From Clostridia bacterium (GTDB lineage: Bacteria; Bacillota; Clostridia; TANB77; CAG-508), in the NCBI GenBank assembly GCA_900768805.1, contig CAAGEF010000278.1, positions 1 to 21,354 of the forward strand: a stretch of DNA of 21,354 nucleotides, in the 5' to 3' direction. Numbering within the stretch: position 1 is the stretch's first letter; each line of letters starts with the position of its first letter. The position numbers were made by a program, and so were the translations under genes. Below are positions 1 through 8,912 of this stretch, piece by piece. The notes beneath the pieces were generated by a model. That model was not told the origin of the DNA, did no database searches, and saw only the letters and a program-made list of their open reading frames with translations.

Positions 1-21
1 AGACGTGTGCTCTTCCGATCT
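1..21 (+). other. Illumina adapter remnant at contig end
   Basis: The window opens with AGACGTGTGCTCTTCCGATC followed by T. This is the 3' end of the Illumina TruSeq/multiplexing read-2 adapter-primer. The genuine sequence starts at about base 22. The reading frame of the downstream gene (B', minus strand) runs by chance straight through the adapter, so the last few predicted residues (reading DRKSTR) are artefactual. The T at 21 could belong to either sequence. Confidence 0.97.
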
Positions 22-3000
22 GATGGAACAAATCCTTTAGCCCAAAACTCACTTGCTTTGCTATTACGTTCTTCGTAAGTTACTCCATTTTCATCATACT
101 CTGTAATTGTATATGTATGTTTTCCATGTTGTTCTTTAGAAACTACACCTCCATTTATATGATCATTATAAGTTACTTTTACATATCCATTTTCTGTATC
201 AAATAATTCATTAGTTACATCTTTAGAATTACCTTTTACCTTTTCAGTAACTTTAAAATAAAATACTTCGTCTGGTAAGAAATCAGAATTTGCTATAACT
301 TTATCTAATCTAATTGTTCCTTTGTGTTCCTCATTTTCAAACTCAATAGAAAATTCTACATTTTTTCCCGGAAGTAACTGACATGTTGCTGTATTATATT
401 TATCCTTACCTGGGTTATAATCATACCAAGTTGAATCCTCATGTTCAATATATTCTTCACTTCCATGCCATGAACAACCATATTGGTCTACTTCTCTAAT
501 TACAAATTGAGGATTTGTTTGATTTGATTGCCAAATTATTTCTTTAGAAATAACTGGATTTTGATCCTTCTTAATAACTACAACAGGTTTTTCGCCACTA
601 TAATTATAAGAATCAATTTTTCCAGGATAAGTAATATATTGATCATCAAAATATGTTTTTACTATACTCTCACAATCCATACTATTGTTTAAAACATCTA
701 TTGTAAAATAAAATACTTCGTCTCCTGTCCAATCATCATTTTCTTTTCCTAATATTTTTTTATTTATTTCTATAGTACCACTATAAATTCTAGCATTTTC
801 TACCTCTAATACTGTTATAGAATTATCATTAAAAGCAGCTTCTGCGGCTTCTTTTGTTGTATATACATTTAGTCCTTTGGTATCATGTCCAACTTCCTCG
901 AAAGAATTCCATAAAGAATCTTCATGCGTTGGATTTTCTGAATGTTCTTCACCATATTGATCTACTTCAATAACTTTAGCTTCTGGTGTAATCCATTTTG
1001 GATTATTACTAAAATCCCAATTAATTATATTTGAATCTAATATATATTCATTATTATTATTTTTTGGTACTTTTACTACTAATCCGTTTTCTGTTTCTAT
1101 TAAATTATCTTCATTATATAATTCTGTCATCCAATCATATCTTAATTTTCCAATAACAGGATCTTGTAATCCAACTTTAAAATAAAATGCTTCTGGATAA
1201 TCTAATTCTTCAACTGCATGTTCATAATTATCTATAATTGTTTTTTGTATTCTTAATCCTGTAAAATATTCATTTGTTGGAGTATTTGTCGCTGTTACCT
1301 GAAATTTATTTGTTCCAGTATCTGTTAGCATTTTTGTCGCTTGAGTTATTATTCCTTGGCTATCGCTTATTACAATCCAATGATCAGGATACTTTGATGC
1401 AGTTTCTATGATATTATCATCTTCATTAATAACTATAATATCATATTCATCAGGATTTTTATCAACAATTTCCTTAATATTCACAGCTTTTTGTTCTTTT
1501 GTTTCAAATTCTGTCCAATGATCCTCTGATTCCTGCTCTTTTAATGTAATAAAATATTTATAATCATCTATTGGATTATTTATTTTTCCAGAAGTTTGTG
1601 CTGGTTTTCCAGAGTTTGAATCCACTTCTAATGTTGTTATATATTCACTTGTAGCAGAAGATGTATCTTTAGCCTCTCCAAAATAATATCCTTCTACAAA
1701 AACATCAAAATATGCTTTTTTATTTGAGTTTAAAACTGGATTAACTTTATATAAAGATAAATCATATGTTAACTCTTTTTTAATATTTTTAATTTTTGCC
1801 ACCGAGTATTTTGCCATTGATAAAGAATCAGCAGTTTCATCACAATTACAAATATAATCTTTAAATGAGCCTGATATATTTTCTGTAACCGGTTCATACA
1901 TTGTCCAAATAGAATCTTCATGTGTTGGTTCTTTTGAATACTCTTCATCATATTGATCCACTTCAGAAACATAATATTTCGTTGGTTCTACACCATTCCA
2001 TTCAATTGCATATGAAGTAAATCTCGCAACAGCATATCCATATTCTTCAAATGTTTGAACCACACCACCAAATTTTCCATCTTCTGAATAAAGTTCATAA
2101 GAATTTGATTCTTTGCTTGGTATTAATTTTATTTTATATGTGTTTTTAGTTGCTTGTACACCATCTGTTGGATTAGGTGAATAATTTGAATAATCTGTTA
2201 ATTCAATTTTAAAGTAGAATGGATTTTCAGTTGGTATTTTTACTTTTTTCTCTATAGTTAAATGACTATGTTCAGGTAATTTTGTATTTTTGATATGTAT
2301 AATATCACCTGTTCCTACCCCAGGATCAGTTCTACCATCACCATCTAAATCAAAGCCATTATCAACTGGTGTATAATGATTCCAAAGAGATTCTTTTGCT
2401 AAACCTCCCAATGATTGTCCATTTTCTATAAGTTTTCTCCATACAAAATATGGAACACCAAATTCATCAACTTCTACTATATAGAAGGTTGGATATTGTC
2501 CTTCAAAATCTTCTAAATAAATTGGAGGTAATGTTACTGTAATATTTTGATTTGCAACAATACTACCTTGATCAATTACTGTATATTCAGTATCTCCATA
2601 TTTTACATAAGTATCTCCTAAATAATCAAGCTTATTAACATCCATTATAACTTTATAATAAAATTCTTGATTATCATTTATAGGCTTGCCCTCTTCATTT
2701 ACTACAATTTTTTCTAGTTGAATTTGTTTTTCCCAAGGGAATTTTATGCCTGCTTCTTGAGATTTATAATATAATTCTGCTCCACGATTAACTGAAAGTG
2801 GTTGAGATACACCAGTTGTTTCTCCGACACATTTATAATGTGTCTCTAACAAAACATATTCATAATAAGATTCATTTATGCATCCGTGACTTGTGTTTTC
2901 TTCTTTAGACAAAGTCTCAGTTCCCGCATAATAATCATAGCAAGTATTATCGTCCGAATCAAAAACATGGTGTATTTTTTTATAAACATATTCTTTTTCC

Positions 3001-4400
3001 CATTCATAAGCTTCATAAATTCCTTCATAATAATCAAAAGCGCCACTATACCACATCCAATCATAATCTACATTAAAATCAATGATTTTAGTGGTAAATT
3101 GATCATATTTCAAAGCAATATAAAATTCTTCATTTGGTTTTGGGTAAACATATGAGTCATTTTCATTTTTTTGATAACCAATAAAAGTATATTGTTCTTT
3201 GGCTAAACCTTCAATATTTGTATTTCCGACAAAAGTTAATTCTCTTTTTCCATTATCTACAACTAAATGACTTCCAACTAAACCACTAATTAAACCATAT
3301 TTATCATTATTAACATACTCTGGATAATCAATTTTTAACGGTCCAATTATATAACTCTGATATTCTTCATCATATCTAACTTCAGACTTACTATCATCTA
3401 TTGTAACATTTTTCTTTAAATTTCCTGTGCTATCGCAATATTTTTCAACAAATTCTTGAAATTGTTTTGCAGCAGAATATAAATCCCCAGCAGAGTCTTG
3501 TGCAGTATCAAATAAATCATAATTACTTATATTAATTAAATCGTCAATCATTGACTCATACTCGTTTCCATTTATACTGCTTAAATATTCTTTATTAACA
3601 AAATTTTGAAGAATTATATCTAAAATATCTCTTTTGTTATAATCCGGAATTTTACGAAATTCCTCACTCGTAGTTACTAAATAATTTAAAACACTATAAT
3701 AATCTTTTTCTTTACAATTATTATCAATATCCACCTTCAATGCATCTAAACTATGATCTTCTAAATACTCATCAAAACCGTCTTCACATGTTCTCCAAGA
3801 ACTACTGTCTACTTCTTGAACAGTATTACCAGTTAAGTTATAGTTAGAAAAACTTGTTTCAGATGATTCTAGATTCAATGCTCCTACTAAACCTGTTTGT
3901 ATATTACTTGAAGAACTCCAAGAATCTCCAGCAGCAATCATACTCCACCAAGCCCATTGTGTATCTCTACTATAATGATCTCCACTTACTTTTGAAGTAT
4001 AAGCTAATATAAATGATGCTACTGGACTGGCTTTATTTATCGATTTAGTTAAAGTGTATTTATATCTTGACTTTGAATGTGAATAAGAATCAAAATTTTC
4101 TTCTAAAACTGTATCATCTATATTCCATCCTTCATCATATGGCTTTCTATCACTTGTATTAGAATTTAATTCTATTCCTTTTCCAGTACATAAGACATTA
4201 ACATCACCATCAAGTGTAGCTAAATCTACTACAGCTTCTGAAGCTAAATCTCTATTCGTTCCTACTGAACTTATTTTATCTCTATAGTTTTGAATCGTTT
4301 CAGCATAATTTCTTGCAAAAACCACTCCCATAGTGCTTAATATGATCAATAAACTTATAACACAAATCTTAAATATTGTGCCTTTTTTAATTTTACTCAT
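22..4400 (-). CDS. Gene B': thioester-domain surface adhesin with repeated beta modules (3' end missing)
   Basis: Open for about 1,460 codons from ATG 4400 to the contig end, with no stop. Residues 1-29 form a signal peptide (KIKK, a hydrophobic core, then VVFA|RN). Residues of about 30-340 look like a thioester domain: Cys71 in VLCTGKG, then AYTSK and Gln148 in TQWAWW, fitting the TQxAxW signature of Gram-positive thioester adhesins, whose Cys-Gln bond can attach covalently to host amines. From about residue 555 to the end there are six beta modules with a FYFKV-type strand. At least three end in a VDQYG-type strand plus HEDSxW. DLDGDGRTD at about 683 resembles a calcium loop. The start codon overlaps the stop of the restored A' frame, so it is probably translated with A'. 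A GTG at 4409 (three residues longer) sits 5 nt after AAAGGA and may be the real start. The C-terminus and any anchor are lost. Exact ligand unknown. Confidence 0.9.
60..2790 (-). repeat. Array of diverged FYFKV / VDQYG-HEDSxW beta modules in B'
   Basis: Protein-level repeat within B'. The opening strand occurs as QEFYYKV, NPFYFKI, KAYFDVF (diverged), EAFYFKV, EVFYFTI and EVFYFKV, at about residues 582, 730, 897, 1073, 1230 and 1379. The closing strand occurs as IVEVDEFG, VSEVDQYD, IEVDQYGEE, REVDQYG and ITEYDENG, at about residues 640, 812, 1145, 1302 and 1431. HEDS(I/L/T)W follows three of them, near 1905, 925 and 430. The pattern recalls pilin-type or Cna_B-like immunoglobulin folds seen in stalks, but the family is not certain. 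Confidence 0.75.
254..723 (-). repeat. 20-bp exact direct repeat pair inside B' modules
   Basis: The plus-strand 20-mer TAAAATAAAATACTTCGTCT occurs at 254-273 and again at 704-723. Both copies encode the DEVFYF strand start of neighbouring beta modules, 450 bp apart in the same frame (150 codons). Recombination between them would remove exactly one module without shifting the frame. Confidence 0.85.
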
Positions 4401-4581
4401 AATAAACACCACCATCCTTTCTTTTTAAAAATTTAAATTTATTTATTATTAGAAATACTGCTATTCCACTTAGCAATATTGAAGTAAGAATTATTGAAGT
4501 ATATATAAATACTTCTCCACTTTTTACTGAAATTACTACATCTGATGAGCCTAAATCATTTTCAATTTCTAGTTTATTTCC
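4393..4581 (-). other. Out-of-frame C-terminal membrane anchor of A'
   Basis: From GGA 4581 the frame reads GNKLEIENDLGSSDVV, then ISVKSGEVFIYTS, a hydrophobic stretch of about 20 residues, INKFKFLKRKDGGVYYE and stop at 4395-4393. It matches the end of gene A (DNSEVSIILSIKTG, transmembrane helix, KFKVLK), so it is the anchor of A', one frame away from the body. It has no start codon or ribosome binding site of its own and would not be made without a frame change. Its stop overlaps the ATG of B'. Confidence 0.8.
4415..4420 (-). promoter_or_regulatory. Ribosome binding site of B'
   Basis: AAAGGA lies 5 nt before GTG 4409 and 14 nt before ATG 4400. The spacing favours GTG as the true start, which would add three residues (MFI) before the MSKIKK signal peptide. 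It lies within the last codons of the restored A' frame, implying translational coupling. Confidence 0.5.
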
Positions 4582-7513
4582 GTGATTTCAGTTTTGTATT
4601 TTCTAGTCCATAAACATTGTAATCTTCTACGATTTGAGCTGTATTGTTTATTATTCCAGTATTTTCTTCTGTCATCTGCTTAATTAATATAAGTTTTATT
4701 TCTTTTGTTTCATCTTTTTTAATAACTTCATTCGCGAGCTTTGTAGTATATATATTTCCATCTGTTCCTATATACCAATCAGGATTTAATGAAGAATTAA
4801 ATATTAAATCTTTCGGAACATAATCTACAATAGATTTAGCATATCCTTCAATATCTCCTGTATTTTGTACTTGCAGAGTGTATTCTATATACGCTACAGA
4901 AGATGCTAGCTTATTTTGTGGTATTGCGGTTTTTGCAAGTTGTAAATTATCAAATTTTTTTTCAAGCTTGCCATCTTCATCTTGAATTGTTATTTTACTT
5001 ACTGTTTGGGTTAGCTCTAAATTAAATTTCTTTAATTCAACTAGTCCCATATTTATATTTGAAATATTTGAATCTGATATTTCTATAACATCTGTTACAG
5101 CTTTATCAAAAACATTCTCATCATCTTCTGCCTGCGTAGAAATCACTTTTGAATTGTTTTGAATGTTATTTCTATTTGTTTGATAAGAGGTTAATGAATA
5201 TGTTTTTGAATCATATTCAAATATTATAAAATATTTTCCTTTTTCTAAATCTGTGAACTCATATTGACCTGTATCATTTGTTTCTACTGTTTCTTTTACA
5301 AGTCCTGTTGTTAAATCTACTAAATTAATTTTTACAGATGATTTAAGTTCTTCTTTTTCATCTTTAATTCCATCTGAATTTTCATCAATCCATACACAAC
5401 CTGTTATTTTATATGTTTTTTCTGTATTTTCTTGATCTTCCTGTTCTATATTATTAAGTTCTTCATTATTTTCACTCAAATAATTATCAGGTTTATTTTC
5501 AAGTTCTGATTCTTCTATATTCATAACATCAATTGTTTCTTTTAATGGTTCTGATAAAACTTCAGTTTCCTTAATATTCTTGTTTTCCTCAGACTCGATT
5601 TGCGTTGTTAAATATACTATGTCGGCTCTTGAAATCTCGTCTGTTTCCGCGAGTTCGGAATTATTTTTATAATATGTTACGAAAATTCCACATAAACTAT
5701 TATTAGCTTCTAAGTTATCTGGTATATTAAACTCATATATGAATTTAATAGTTTCAGATACCTGCATTTCATAACTTATATCTTCTGGAATTATCAAATA
5801 TGATTTAATCTCTTCTAAATTCATTTCTTCTGTCCAACCATTTGTAGAATCATTTAAATCATTATTTGCTTCTCCATTTGATGAATAATATATTTTAAAG
5901 TTTGTTTTATTATTTGAGTCTGGAGCTATTTTTGTATTTAGTTTTGTATTTACTGTTGTTCCTAAATCTTCTCCTGTTAAAATATCTTTATTACTATCAA
6001 ATGGTATTCTTCCTAAAATACTTATATTTGAAATTGGATTTGTATTATTATTTATTACTGTAAGCTCCATTTTTGGACAAATAGAATTTGAACTATTATT
6101 TATTGTGGCTTTTTGCTTGCCTTGCCTTATTGAAGTTAATATATTTTCTGTTTCATCATAATTCATAATACTATTTATCGAAACTATTCCTTTTGGTGCT
6201 GAATAAGTAATTTGTTTAATACATTGTCCTTCTTCATAATAATTTGTTGCTTCACTATTTGTATATTTTAATATTATTTCTTTTTCGAGTTGCGGTGTAA
6301 ATTTATTTACTGTTAATCTACTATTAAATACAATATTTGTTCCTTCTGTAAGTATTCCTGGGCTTATATCTGTTTGTATTCCTTCGACTATAGCTTTTAC
6401 TATAATACCGCCTGTATCATTATAAGATACCTCTACATTCTTTAAATTAATTCCATCACCATATATCATGCTGTAATCAATAATTTCAAAAGTTTCTATA
6501 TATTCTGGTAATAAAATTTCAAATACTGAATTTCCATATATGTCTGATTCTATTTTGTGATTATTTAATTTTATTTTTATTTCAACCTCTGTTGGCATCA
6601 GTGTTGAAAATGTATTTGTACTTAATTCTATATCTGCTTTTGTTATTGTATCTTCTAATTTTATTTTTGTTTGTATAATTTTACTATCTAATAATTCATT
6701 TATGTTTTTGTATTTTGTACTTATTTTCGAATTTAAACTTATATAATCAAATGTTGAAAATTCTTTCTTATCATATAAGGTTTTATTCTGAACTTTACTA
6801 AATTTTAATATTAAGTTTCCTTCATTAGTTGGTTTTGATATTTTTATTTTTACATTATTTGTTTTGTATTCATCAAATATATATATATAATTTCCATTTT
6901 CGTCTGGTTCAAAGTCTTTTGTAAATTTTGTAATTGTTGTTCCGTCTTTATTTTGGATTTCTATAAAGCCCTCTTTACTTAATATGTTTTCAAAATTCTC
7001 TTTAGAAATTGATATCGATTTATAATATATATCTTGAAGTTCATATTCTTGTCCGGTATCATTTAGATAATTATTTGTTGTATCTTCTATATAAATTTCT
7101 TCTACTATATCTTTATATGAAATATCTATAATTTGTTTTGAATTATATTGTATTTCATAAGGATTTTCGGTTTTATTATAATTTAGATATGTATATCCTT
7201 TTGATATACTTTCTGTTTCATTTTGAACCTCACAACTTACTATTTCACCAAGCTTTTCTGAAACTTCATATTCGAATTTCTGCTCTACTGTGTTCTTTAA
7301 ATTTTCTTTCCCAAATGTTGTTATTGTTGCTTTTATATTTGAATTTAGTTTTTGATTTGTTTCGGTTACATTTTTATATATGTATGTAATTATATATTCG
7401 TCAATTCCAGAGGTACTGTAATATTTTTCCTCTACTTGATTTTCTATATTTATTTTCAAAACACCGTTTTGATACTTCCAATTTTCTTCTGAAAAATTTA
7501 CTTGCTCTAATTT
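4574..7513 (-). CDS. Body of A': DUF11-like and SdrD_B-like extracellular modules
   Basis: The frame is open from 7513; a TTG at 7459 could be taken as a start, but coding-like sequence (LEQVNFSEENWKYQNGVL) continues upstream of it, so this is the continuation of the 7507-8310 frame, not a separate gene. The first 550 residues or so are beta-rich with no family I can name. DUF11-like segments follow (about coordinates 6650-5600), then an acidic Glu/Asn linker (5590-5420). Next comes an SdrD_B/Cna_B-like module (5412-5080) with the calcium-type loop GCVWIDENSDGIKDEKEE and GQYEFTDLEKGKYFIIFEYD. A final DUF11-like module has NTGDIEGYAKSIVDYVPKDL. It ends in KLKSRK at a stop just before the detached anchor. 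SdrD_B modules are known as calcium-stabilised stalk units. A structural role is inferred. Confidence 0.85.
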   Translation of the reverse strand, partial: KLEQVNFSEENWKYQNGVLKINIENQVEEKYYSTSGIDEYIITYIYKNVTETNQKLNSNIKATITTFGKENLKNTVEQKFEYEVSEKLGEIVSCEVQNETESISKGYTYLNYNKTENPYEIQYNSKQIIDISYKDIVEEIYIEDTTNNYLNDTGQEYELQDIYYKSISISKENFENILSKEGFIEIQNKDGTTITKFTKDFEPDENGNYIYIFDEYKTNNVKIKISKPTNEGNLILKFSKVQNKTLYDKKEFSTFDYISLNSKISTKYKNINELLDSKIIQTKIKLEDTITKADIELSTNTFSTLMPTEVEIKIKLNNHKIESDIYGNSVFEILLPEYIETFEIIDYSMIYGDGINLKNVEVSYNDTGGIIVKAIVEGIQTDISPGILTEGTNIVFNSRLTVNKFTPQLEKEIILKYTNSEATNYYEEGQCIKQITYSAPKGIVSINSIMNYDETENILTSIRQGKQKATINNSSNSICPKMELTVINNNTNPISNISILGRIPFDSNKDILTGEDLGTTVNTKLNTKIAPDSNNKTNFKIYYSSNGEANNDLNDSTNGWTEEMNLEEIKSYLIIPEDISYEMQVSETIKFIYEFNIPDNLEANNSLCGIFVTYYKNNSELAETDEISRADIVYLTTQIESEENKNIKETEVLSEPLKETIDVMNIEESELENKPDNYLSENNEELNNIEQEDQENTEKTYKITGCVWIDENSDGIKDEKEELKSSVKINLVDLTTGLVKETVETNDTGQYEFTDLEKGKYFIIFEYDSKTYSLTSYQTNRNNIQNNSKVISTQAEDDENVFDKAVTDVIEISDSNISNINMGLVELKKFNLELTQTVSKITIQDEDGKLEKKFDNLQLAKTAIPQNKLASSVAYIEYTLQVQNTGDIEGYAKSIVDYVPKDLIFNSSLNPDWYIGTDGNIYTTKLANEVIKKDETKEIKLILIKQMTEENTGIINNTAQIVEDYNVYGLENTKLKSRK

Positions 7514-8310
7514 TTACCATTTATTCCTTTTGTTGATTTGGCTATTACATTTACTTTTTCGAGCTCTGCACCTTCTATTTTAGGTGGCTCTATTTCGAGT
7601 TCTTCTGATTTTACCGCTAAAGCTTTTTCTGTTTTTGAATCTACTTTTACTAAATTTTGGAGTATTAAGCCCTGCGTATTTTCTACCGTACATGGAATGT
7701 ATTTCGTTATTTCACTTGCAAGTTTTACTTCTCTTTCATCCATCCAGGTTAGATTTAATTTTTTTGTTTTATTTATTTCTATTTCTTGACCTGTATCGTT
7801 TACATATATTCCAGTTAGTACTACATTGAAATCTTTAGAGATTTTATCAGGTAGTATAAATTCTTCTTGTATATATGTAAGCGGAACTTCTAAAGAAATT
7901 TGCGAATCACTATTTATTTGTTTTAAACTTATAATATCGTTTTCGAAACCTTTAACATATTCCATTTCATCAAAATTTCCATCAACTTTAAAGTTTATAC
8001 CATTGTTTTTGTTCGCTTCTTTAATTGCTATTTGTGCGTTCTTTAAATATCCTGCGTTTTGAACTTTTATGTTCAAGCTTAATTTTACACTATTTTTTAC
8101 AGCACTAATAACCGAATAAGATTTATCTTTTTCGGCTTGGAAATATGCATCATATACAACATTTTCATCTTCAGTATATAGGCTATTAAAAAATACTGAA
8201 TTAAAGATTGTTGTTGCATAAGACTTAGTTACAAATGCAAAATTTGCAAATGTTAGTGTAAATATTAAGAAAACTGCCAATATTTTCTTTAACACACTTT
8301 CTCTAAGCAT
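7507..8310 (-). CDS. N-terminal fragment of A' with signal peptide
   Basis: Starts at ATG 8310, seven bases after a perfect AGGAGG. Residues 1 to about 32 are a signal peptide (KK, a long hydrophobic core, then SYA|TT). The remaining 235 residues or so are beta-rich, include PLTYIQEEFILPDKI and VNDTGQEIEINKTKKL, and match no family I recognise. The frame stops at TAG 7509-7507 straight after a run of five A; a sixth A would join it to the body downstream. As it stands, the product would be a 267-residue exported protein with no anchor. It is the first gene of the second cassette and has its own promoter. Confidence 0.88.
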   Translation of the reverse strand: MLRESVLKKILAVFLIFTLTFANFAFVTKSYATTIFNSVFFNSLYTEDENVVYDAYFQAEKDKSYSVISAVKNSVKLSLNIKVQNAGYLKNAQIAIKEANKNNGINFKVDGNFDEMEYVKGFENDIISLKQINSDSQISLEVPLTYIQEEFILPDKISKDFNVVLTGIYVNDTGQEIEINKTKKLNLTWMDEREVKLASEITKYIPCTVENTQGLILQNLVKVDSKTEKALAVKSEELEIEPPKIEGAELEKVNVIAKSTKGINGKN

Positions 8311-8315
8311 TTAGT

Positions 8316-8323
8316 CTCCTCCT
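8316..8323 (-). promoter_or_regulatory. Strong ribosome binding site of A'
   Basis: AGGAGGAG, with AGGAGG (8323-8318) placed 7 nt before ATG 8310. The near-perfect match to the 16S rRNA tail fixes this start and suggests high translation. Confidence 0.9.
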
Positions 8324-8405
8324 ATACAAACTTTTAAAATTATTGGAATTCGAACTTTATGTTTCGAAAACTAATTAGAAGATGGCTATACAAAATTAAA
8401 TTTTC

Positions 8406-8604
8406 TTAATTTTCAGGAAATTTCAATTCTGCTTTTTTACTACTATATATTTTAACTTTTTTAATATAATAGTCAATAGCGTAATCCATTGATATTAAAG
8501 AATTTGAACCATTATATTTTTTTAATATCTACGGAAATATCTTCTATTTTTATTTTAGATACATAACATAAAATTTTGATTACATTTTCTAATTCTGAAA
8601 ATAA
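8406..8604 (-). pseudogene. Possible decayed small gene in the A' leader
   Basis: Frame one runs from 8604 after a TAG and reads LFSELENVIKIL then SKIKIEDISVDIKK, ending at TAA 8514-8512 after a run of seven A. Shifting by one base at that run continues as YNGSNSLISMDYAIDYYIKK then VKIYSSKKAELKFPEN, stop at 8406. The joined text looks protein-like, and an ATG at 8489 gives a 27-codon ORF. No ribosome binding site is visible. In DNA this AT-rich, such runs can arise by chance; I recognise no family. Confidence 0.25.
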
Positions 8605-8630
8605 CTAGAAAATAATCCCGTACATCTTAT

Positions 8631-8659
8631 ATTATATACCCTTATGTTAACTTTTTCAA
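8631..8659 (-). promoter_or_regulatory. Sigma-A type promoter of the A'-B' cassette
   Basis: TTGAAA (8659-8654), a 17-bp spacer, then TATAAT (8636-8631): five of six at -35, six of six at -10, and ideal spacing. Transcription would start near 8624, giving a leader of about 310 nt before ATG 8310. It is the only good promoter in the gene-free part of the window and would make the second cassette a separate transcription unit from the first. Confidence 0.8.
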
Positions 8660-8867
8660 GCTTTTCAAACATTTTTTATAGTTTTTTAAGGTGTTTTAAA
8701 ACTTTTGTTGTCTTTATGAGCTAACTTTTTATTTTTAGTGTTTACTTTTTATGTTTATCATGCTTTTTCCCTAAGTTTTTTTTAATAAAACAAACTATTT
8801 TTTTGTATAATTTCATAATTTTATATTTTAGTAAAAAGTTACGGATTATCTTGCTTTTTTTCGTTTT

Positions 8868-8902
8868 GGGACTAGAAATTACTTTCCATAATTTCTAATC
8901 CC
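8868..8902. terminator. 14-bp hairpin after gene B
   Basis: Arms 8868-8881 and 8889-8902 with a 7-nt loop. In the minus-strand transcript the stem is complete with one G-U pair, starting 10 nt after the stop of gene B. The T-run lies on the plus-strand side (8903-8908); the minus-strand transcript continues with AAAACGAAAAAAA instead of U. It is therefore a canonical terminator only for plus-strand transcription. For gene B it may act as a weak or bidirectional terminator or as a 3' end protecting stem. Confidence 0.5.
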
Positions 8903-8912
8903 TTTTTTAGTA

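Larger units (their letters stand above)
4393..8310 (-). pseudogene. Gene A' (reconstructed): SdrD_B/DUF11 membrane-anchored surface protein broken by two frameshifts
   Basis: Three consecutive minus-strand reading frames together make one protein of about 1,300 residues: signal peptide and N-terminal domain (8310-7507), central body (7513-4574) and transmembrane anchor (4581-4393). Frame changes are needed at the A5 tract 7511-7515 (one base missing) and between 4588 and 4579 (one base extra). The central and C-terminal parts align with gene A: the same SdrD_B module, the phrases MTEENTG and NPDWYIG versus NKDWYLN, and the same terminal anchor. This shows the pieces were a single gene in the ancestor. 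Whether the breaks are biological or assembly errors cannot be told from the sequence. A' lacks about 430 residues of DUF11-like modules that A has in the middle. Confidence 0.75.
8311..8912 (-). other. 600-bp intergenic region and A' leader
   Basis: This is the only long stretch without a confident gene. From B towards A' it contains a 14-bp hairpin (8868-8902), a very A/T-rich spacer, a consensus promoter (8659-8631), a leader of about 310 nt with two protein-like reading-frame fragments (8604-8406), a small TTCGAA-containing hairpin near 8345-8370, and the ribosome binding site. I recognise no known riboswitch, tRNA or RNA family in the leader. Confidence 0.7.

Noticed and set aside
1769..1972. 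Minus-strand 67-codon ORF
   Set aside because: Out-of-frame shadow inside B', whose frame is open throughout this region.
2886..3155. Plus-strand ORF of 89 codons and other plus-strand ORFs across the window
   Set aside because: Each lies fully opposite a strong minus-strand coding frame, is hydrophobic or low complexity as expected for antisense of AT-rich genes, and lacks a ribosome binding site.
7459..7461. TTG as the start of an independent gene at 7459
   Set aside because: Coding-like sequence continues in frame upstream to 7513, there is no ribosome binding site, and the product would lack a signal peptide.
7507..7518. Programmed -1 frameshift at the A5 run
   Set aside because: The heptamer before the stop is T AAA AAT, not a canonical X XXY YYZ site, and no clear stimulatory stem or internal Shine-Dalgarno was seen. 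A simple indel is more likely.
8311..8625. Riboswitch in the A' leader
   Set aside because: No known aptamer consensus (such as c-di-GMP, T-box or SAM) recognised; only short A/T-rich stems.
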